The notes under the pieces were generated by a model, which was not told the DNA's origin, made no database searches, and worked only from the letters and a program-made list of their open reading frames with translations. A DNA stretch of 64,000 nucleotides from Cupriavidus pampae (GTDB lineage: Bacteria; Pseudomonadota; Gammaproteobacteria; Burkholderiales; Burkholderiaceae). Positions 59,128 through 64,000 of the stretch are shown here, piece after piece. Position numbers and translations under genes: made by a program. The stretch's first letter is position 1. Every line of letters begins with the position of its first letter. The stretch spans positions 124,001 through 188,000 of the forward strand of contig NZ_CAJZAG010000001.1 in NCBI RefSeq assembly GCF_914271485.1, in the 5' to 3' direction.

Positions 59128-60252
59128 TCAGCCACCGATATAAGACATCTCGATCTTCTGTTCGGCGCGCGCCAGCCGCACGGCGGGATCACCGCGCTGC
59201 TCCGAATAGTTGTCGGTACGGTCGCGCCAGATCTGCGCGATCGCGTTGGAGATCTCGAGGTCGCTATGGCCGCCGCGCAGCAGCGCGCGCAGGTCGTAGC
59301 CCTCGGTCGCGAACAGGCACTGGTAGAGCTTGCCTTCGGTGGACAGGCGGGTGCGGCTGCAGTCGCCGCAGAATGCATGCGAGACACTCGAGATCACGCC
59401 GATCTCGCCGCCGCCGTCGCGGTAACGCCAGCGTTCCGCGGTTTCGCCAGTGTAGTTGGCGGTAATCATCTCGAGCGGGAACGCGTCGTCGATGCGACGT
59501 ACAACCTCGTTCGATGGCAGCACCTCGTCCATCTGCCAATGATTGCTCGCCCCGACGTCCATGAATTCGATAAACCGCACGATGATGCCGGTATTGCGGA
59601 AATGGCGCGCCATGGGCACCACCTCGGCGTCGTTCGTGCCACGCTTGACGACCATGTTGACCTTGATCGGCGCGAGGCCCACCGACTGTGCGGTCTCGAT
59701 GCCGTCGAGCACATCGCGCACCGCGAAATCGACATCGTTCATGCGCCGGAAGGTCGCATCGTCGATCGCGTCGAGGCTGACGCTTACCCGCGTCAGACCC
59801 GCGTCGCGCAGCGCGCGCGCCTTGCGGGCGAGGAGGGAGGCGTTGGTTGTCAGGGTCAGATCGAGCGGCTTGCCGGACACGGTCTCGATGCGCGCGAGCA
59901 TCTCCACCAGCCGTTCGATGTTCTTGCGCAGCAACGGCTCGCCGCCGGTCAGGCGAATCTTTTCCACGCCATGCGCGACGAACAGCCGCGCGGCGCGCTC
60001 GATTTCCTCGAAGCTCAGCAGCGCCGAATGCGGCAGGAAGGTGTAGTCCTTGTCGAACACCTCCTTCGGCATGCAATAGACGCAGCGGAAGTTGCAGCGA
60101 TCGGTCACCGAGATGCGCAGGTCGTGCAGCATGCGGCCACGCGTGTCCGTCACCAGCCCGGTGGGCGGGGTGAGCCGCGCCGGAATGGCAGGCGTCATCG
60201 AACGGTATCGATGGTCGCGCAGGTCGAAGATCGGAATGACGGTGTCGGTCAT
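59128..60252 (-). CDS. moaA: GTP 3',8-cyclase
   Basis: 374 residues; radical-SAM enzyme for the first step of molybdenum cofactor synthesis. The radical-SAM cysteines are Cys53, Cys57 and Cys60 in CNFRCVYC. The C-terminal [4Fe-4S] site is [18 protein letters not shown], and the chain ends in the required Gly-Gly. [11 protein letters not shown] is the SAM-binding GGEP motif. ATG 60252 is preferred; 8 upstream codons lack a ribosome-binding site. First gene of the Moco operon. Confidence 0.97.
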   Translation of the reverse strand: MTDTVIPIFDLRDHRYRSMTPAIPARLTPPTGLVTDTRGRMLHDLRISVTDRCNFRCVYCMPKEVFDKDYTFLPHSALLSFEEIERAARLFVAHGVEKIRLTGGEPLLRKNIERLVEMLARIETVSGKPLDLTLTTNASLLARKARALRDAGLTRVSVSLDAIDDATFRRMNDVDFAVRDVLDGIETAQSVGLAPIKVNMVVKRGTNDAEVVPMARHFRNTGIIVRFIEFMDVGASNHWQMDEVLPSNEVVRRIDDAFPLEMITANYTGETAERWRYRDGGGEIGVISSVSHAFCGDCSRTRLSTEGKLYQCLFATEGYDLRALLRGGHSDLEISNAIAQIWRDRTDNYSEQRGDPAVRLARAEQKIEMSYIGG

Positions 60253-60387
60253 GGGCGGGGGCGCTTGCCGCGACACAGGCCGCAGCTATGGTGCCATTCT
60301 AGCCGACACCGTCCAACTACCGTGCCGGGGCGGGCGTACACCTGAGGTTACAGATCAGGAGTACAGATGTTGCGGCGCCAAAAGAAA

Positions 60388-60416
60388 AACCGGCAGGCCT
60401 TGCGGCGCTGCCGGTT
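60388..60416 (-). terminator. Terminator of rne
   Basis: AACCGGCAG pairs with CTGCCGGTT around an 11-base loop. On the minus strand it is followed by TTTCTTTTG, about 55 bases past the rne stop. Confidence 0.85.
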
Positions 60417-60471
60417 CGTCCGTGCCGCACGACCGCCCGCATGGGGCGAATCGGGCGGCCGCGGTGGCGCG

Positions 60472-63400
60472 TTACTGTTGCTGTTGTTGCTGCTGCTGCG
60501 TCGATTCCTGCTGACGGCCGCCGGTTTCAACCATGACCATCGGACCCTGGGGTAGCGGCGGCAGCGGCTTGCGCTCGCGCGGCGCGCGCGGTGCCGGCGC
60601 GACGCGGGCAGCGGCTTCCTGCGCGGCGCGATGCTTGCTGTCGTCAGTCTGCACCCACTGCAGGCCGGCTGCGGACAGCATCGGCTCGAGCGTTTCCGCG
60701 GTTGCGCGGCCAGTCGCGGCTGCGGGAGCCGCCACAGGCGTGGCAACCGGGGTAACGGCCGGAGCCGCAACCGGAGCAGCGATCGGTGCCTCGATCGGTG
60801 CAGCCACAGGAGCGGCGGTCACTTCAGGCGACGCGACGACCGGTTCCGGCGTAACGACCGCTGCCACGGGGGCAGGGGCCGGAGCCTCTACCGGTGCGGC
60901 GGGAGCAGCGACCGGGGCGGCGGCCGGAGCCGAGTAGCTAGCGGTTACAGGCTCCACTTCCGGCGTGACCGGGGCAAACACGGGTTCCGGTGCCACTGGG
61001 GCCACCGGGGCCGACGGCAAGGCCACTGCGGTAGCCGGTGCCGGCTCTGCCACAGGTTGCGCTGCCACGACCGGTTGTGCCACTGGCTGCGACACCGGTT
61101 GTGCCGCGGGTTGCGGCGCCACGGGGGTGGCGGTCTCGAAGTACTCGGACTCGGTCTCGGTGACGCCAGCGGCCACTTCGGCCAGGTTGCCGACATTCTC
61201 GCCATCGGCACCTTGCGACTCGTCACGCTCGCGACGATAGCGGTTACGGCCGCGACGGTTGCGGCGGCGGCGCTCTTCGCCCTCGCCACCTTCCGTTGCA
61301 ACACCGTCCGCACCTTCGGCGCGCTCGAGCGCATCGGTGGCTTCTGCCGCGTCAGCATCCTGCGCAGTGTGGGCAATCGTCGTCGGGGCCGACTGAATGG
61401 CCTCGAACGCGGTTTGCGGAGCTGCCACGTCGGCGTTCAGTTCCTCGGTGTTCTCGCCACGCTCGCGTTGGCGTTCGCGCTGGCGCTCACGACGTTCCTG
61501 ATTGCGTTCGCGGCGGCTGCCGTCCTGACGGCCGTCGGTACCTTGGGCGGCGTCTGCCTGACGCGCGATAGCCGGGGTGGCCTGCGCATCGCGCGGCGCA
61601 CGGGCCGGGCGTTCGCCACGTTCACCGCGCTTCTCCGCACCCTGCTCGGCGCGCTGGTCGCCTCGTTGCTCGCCACGCGCCTCGCGCGGTTCGCGTTGCT
61701 CCTTCTCGGGACGCTGGCCACGGCCCTCGCCACGTTGGCCGCGTTCACCGCGCTCGCCACGTTCACCACGGGCTTCGCCGCTACGACCCTGGCCACGGCC
61801 TTCGCCGCGCTGGCCACGTTCACCGCGCTCGCCACGCTCACCGCGTTCACGGCGACCTTCACCACGACCTTCGCGACCTTCACGGCCCTCACGCGCTTCA
61901 CGGCCTTCGCCGCGTGCCTGCGCCGAGCTGGCGGCCTTCACCGGTTCCGCTGCGGGAGCGGCCGGGCGGGCGCCAAACAGACCCTTGAGCCAGGCGATGA
62001 AGCCACCGCTGGCCACCGGCTGCGTGGCCGGCACCGGACGTGCGGCGGCCGACGCGTCCGGACGCGGGGCGCGTTCGGCGCGGGGCACCGAGACGGGCGC
62101 CGGTGCGTCGGGCGTGATGCCCTTGACGGCCGCTTCCTGACGCGGACGCGCATCTTCCTTCTTGCGGCTGCTGTAGCTCGTGTCGGCTTCCAGCTCCTTG
62201 GCCGCGGCTTCCGCCATGCGATAGCTGGCCGTGGCGTCCTCGAGGCGCGGGTCGTCGTGACGCAGGCGTTCGAGCTTGTAATGCGGGGTCTCGAGGTGCT
62301 TGTTCGGGATCAACAGCACGTTGACCTTGAACCGCAGCTCGATCAGGTTGATTTCCTGACGCTTCTCGTTGAGCAGGAAGGCCGCCACTTCCACCGGCAC
62401 CTGGCAGTGGATTGCCGCGGTGTTCTCCTTCATCGCCTCTTCCTGGATGATGCGGAGCACCTGCAGCGCGGACGATTCGGTATCGCGGATATGGCCGGTA
62501 CCGTTGCAGCGCGGGCACGTGATGTGCGAACCCTCGGACAGCGACGGACGCAGGCGCTGGCGCGACAGCTCCATCAGGCCGAAACGGCTGATCTTGCCCA
62601 TTTGCACGCGTGCGCGGTCATGGCGCAGCGCATCCTTCAGGCGCGTTTCCACGTCCTTCTGGGCCTTGCCGGACTCCATGTCGATGAAGTCGATCACGAT
62701 CAGGCCGCCCAGATCGCGCAGACGCAACTGGCGGGCGATTTCGTCGGCAGCCTCGAGGTTCGTGCGCAGTGCCGTTTCCTCGATGTCCGCACCCTTGGTA
62801 GCGCGGGCCGAGTTCACGTCCACCGAGACCAGCGCCTCGGTGTGGTCGATCACGATGGCACCGCCCGACGGCAGCATCACCATGCGGGAGTATGCCGATT
62901 CGATCTGGTGTTCGATCTGGAAGCGCGAGAACAGGGGGACGTCGTCGCGGTACTTCTTCACGCGACTCATGTTGTCCGGCATCACCACGCTCATGAAAGC
63001 GCGCGCCTGTTCGTAGATCTCGTCGGTATCGATCAGGATTTCGCCGATATCGGGCTGGAAGTAGTCACGGATCGCGCGGATCACGAGGCTCGATTCCAGA
63101 TAGATCAGCAGCGGGGCCTTGTTGTCGCCGGCGGCGCCGTCGATGGCCTTCCACAGTTGCAGCAGGTAGTTCAGGTCCCACTGCAGTTCCTCGGCCGCGC
63201 GGCCGATGCCAGCGGTCCGGGCGATGATGCTCATGCCGTCCGGTACGGACAGTTGACCCATCGTTTCGCGCAGTTCCTGACGGTCTTCACCCTCGATGCG
63301 GCGCGACACGCCACCGCCACGCGGGTTGTTCGGCATCAGCACGAGGTAGCGGCCGGCCAGCGAGATGAACGTGGTCAGGGCAGCGCCCTTGTTGCCGCGC

Positions 63401-63720
63401 TCTTCCTTTTCCACCTGGACGATCAGTTCCTGGCCTTCATGCAGCGCGTCCTGAATGCGCGCATTGCGCACGTCCACGCCTTCCTTGAAAAATGCACGGG
63501 CGACTTCCTTGAAAGGCAGGAAGCCGTGACGCTCTTCGCCGTAGTTCACGAAGCACGCCTCGAGCGACGGCTCGATGCGCGTGATGACGCCCTTGTAGAT
63601 GTTGCCCTTGCGCTGTTCGCGCCCGGCAGTTTCGATGTCGATGTCGATCAGCTTCTGACCATCGACGATCGCGACGCGCAATTCCTCTTGCTGCGTCGCG
63701 TTAAAAAGCATGCGTTTCAT
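60472..63720 (-). CDS. rne: Ribonuclease E
   Basis: 1082 residues; main endonuclease for mRNA decay and rRNA/tRNA processing, scaffold of the degradosome. S1 domain about 36–120; catalytic Asp301 ([10 protein letters not shown]) and Asp344 (IVIDFIDM); zinc-link CPRCNGTGH with Cys402 and Cys405. From about residue 520 the tail is disordered: an Arg/Gly/Glu-rich RNA-binding block (61.6–61.9 kb) with near-repeated [15 protein letters not shown] units, then an [13 protein letters not shown] cluster and a long Ala/Pro/Val stretch (to about 60.7 kb). The last eight codons are Gln. GGAGTGAGG precedes the start. E. coli rne autoregulates through its 5' leader; the 280 bases upstream here may do likewise. 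Confidence 0.97.
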   Translation of the reverse strand: MKRMLFNATQQEELRVAIVDGQKLIDIDIETAGREQRKGNIYKGVITRIEPSLEACFVNYGEERHGFLPFKEVARAFFKEGVDVRNARIQDALHEGQELIVQVEKEERGNKGAALTTFISLAGRYLVLMPNNPRGGGVSRRIEGEDRQELRETMGQLSVPDGMSIIARTAGIGRAAEELQWDLNYLLQLWKAIDGAAGDNKAPLLIYLESSLVIRAIRDYFQPDIGEILIDTDEIYEQARAFMSVVMPDNMSRVKKYRDDVPLFSRFQIEHQIESAYSRMVMLPSGGAIVIDHTEALVSVDVNSARATKGADIEETALRTNLEAADEIARQLRLRDLGGLIVIDFIDMESGKAQKDVETRLKDALRHDRARVQMGKISRFGLMELSRQRLRPSLSEGSHITCPRCNGTGHIRDTESSALQVLRIIQEEAMKENTAAIHCQVPVEVAAFLLNEKRQEINLIELRFKVNVLLIPNKHLETPHYKLERLRHDDPRLEDATASYRMAEAAAKELEADTSYSSRKKEDARPRQEAAVKGITPDAPAPVSVPRAERAPRPDASAAARPVPATQPVASGGFIAWLKGLFGARPAAPAAEPVKAASSAQARGEGREAREGREGREGRGEGRRERGERGERGERGQRGEGRGQGRSGEARGERGERGERGQRGEGRGQRPEKEQREPREARGEQRGDQRAEQGAEKRGERGERPARAPRDAQATPAIARQADAAQGTDGRQDGSRRERNQERRERQRERQRERGENTEELNADVAAPQTAFEAIQSAPTTIAHTAQDADAAEATDALERAEGADGVATEGGEGEERRRRNRRGRNRYRRERDESQGADGENVGNLAEVAAGVTETESEYFETATPVAPQPAAQPVSQPVAQPVVAAQPVAEPAPATAVALPSAPVAPVAPEPVFAPVTPEVEPVTASYSAPAAAPVAAPAAPVEAPAPAPVAAVVTPEPVVASPEVTAAPVAAPIEAPIAAPVAAPAVTPVATPVAAPAAATGRATAETLEPMLSAAGLQWVQTDDSKHRAAQEAAARVAPAPRAPRERKPLPPLPQGPMVMVETGGRQQESTQQQQQQQQ
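60475..60498 (-). repeat. CAG/CAA trinucleotide repeat at the 3' end of rne
   Basis: Eight consecutive Gln codons (mixed CAG and CAA) directly before the stop; a few codons upstream are further Gln residues. A slippage-prone microsatellite in the disordered tail. Confidence 0.9.
61660..61870 (-). repeat. Imperfect GERG/GQRG-coding repeats in rne
   Basis: Degenerate repeats based on CGTGGCGAG/CGTGGCCAG-type units encode [15 protein letters not shown] twice plus partial copies in the RNA-binding tail of RNase E. The copies are diverged and their boundaries are approximate. Confidence 0.6.
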
Positions 63721-64000
63721 CGCAATACCTCACTCCTGTGTCGCGCGGGGCCAAAAAAGCAAAAGGGGCCCTACGCGCAACGATTCATGGAGCACGCGAG
63801 GAAAGAGAGCAGGGTGGGAGAATTGCCAGGGCACCAACGCGCAAGACATGCGCGCCGGCAGGGCACGGGTGAGTGGAGAGGCGATGACGTCGAGGCAGTC
63901 GTCCGCTGGCAGGGAGGGGCACCGAACGTCCTGCTCCTCATGCAGCGACTCCGGCGAACTCCCGGATGCCAGCGGCGGCGCGGCCAGCACTGCATGCCTT
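63721..64000 (-). other. Upstream region of rne, no gene seen
   Basis: GGAGTGAGG sits before the rne ATG. The remaining 260 bases show only short open frames with no ribosome-binding site or recognisable protein. It is probably the rne 5' leader; the promoter may lie outside the window. Confidence 0.5.

Overview
The window is GC-rich, chromosomal, tightly packed DNA. Its gene order (TCA-cycle cluster acnA–mdh–gntR–sdhCDAB–sdhE–gltA; leuC–entericidin–leuD–leuB–asd–fimV–truA–trpF–trpB–DNA methylase–trpA–accD–folC–SPOR–cvpA–purF–metZ) is typical of Burkholderiaceae. Protein sequences such as FimV, DUF2863, FdxA and a ribonuclease E with a long Arg-rich tail point to Cupriavidus or a close Ralstonia relative. 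The genus is inferred from remembered gene order and protein character, not from a search. No insertion sequence, prophage, integrase, CRISPR array or rRNA was seen.

Layout. 1–3.8 kb: a tetratricopeptide gene cut by the window edge, a spermidine-synthase-like gene, an unaccompanied dipeptide-type ABC binding protein (minus) and a TrmB-like methyltransferase. 3.8–11.2 kb (minus): a DUF2863 protein, a 47-residue membrane peptide, aconitase, an MliC-like secreted protein, a CitE-like lyase and malate dehydrogenase. 11.4–17.8 kb (plus): a GntR/UTRA regulator with a perfect 18-bp palindrome beside the mdh promoter, then sdhCDAB, sdhE and gltA. 18–23.1 kb: a complete branched-chain amino-acid ABC transporter (livKHMGF). 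23.4–28.2 kb: leucine biosynthesis plus asd, with an entericidin-like lipoprotein and a possible 44-codon leader ORF. 28.5–42.8 kb: fimV, truA, trpF, trpB, an orphan DNA adenine methylase, trpA, accD, folC, a SPOR protein, cvpA, purF and metZ.

42.9–48.1 kb: a NodI/NodJ-type ABC exporter, an RhtB/LysE exporter, rpsU, an isolated M14 metallocarboxypeptidase and tRNA-Asn. 48.3–56.7 kb: a flavin ferredoxin/NADP reductase, a 7Fe-type ferredoxin, a small secreted protein, pncB, a LutC-like protein, a NhaD-type antiporter, a D-2-hydroxyacid dehydrogenase and rmuC. 56.7–63.7 kb (minus): a two-helix membrane protein, the molybdenum-cofactor operon moaA–mobA–moeA, and rne.

Most genes are core metabolism: the TCA segment feeds aspartate/leucine/tryptophan synthesis, and the Fe-S/flavin pair, Moco genes and RNase E are housekeeping. 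I found no convincing undescribed multi-gene system. The most interesting signals are regulatory: the GntR palindrome against the mdh promoter; the methylase inside the trp operon and a GTWWAC site in the predicted rpsU promoter spacer; a leader-like ORF with competing hairpins before asd; and repeated 12–18-bp tandem duplications in leaders, linkers and across a stop codon.
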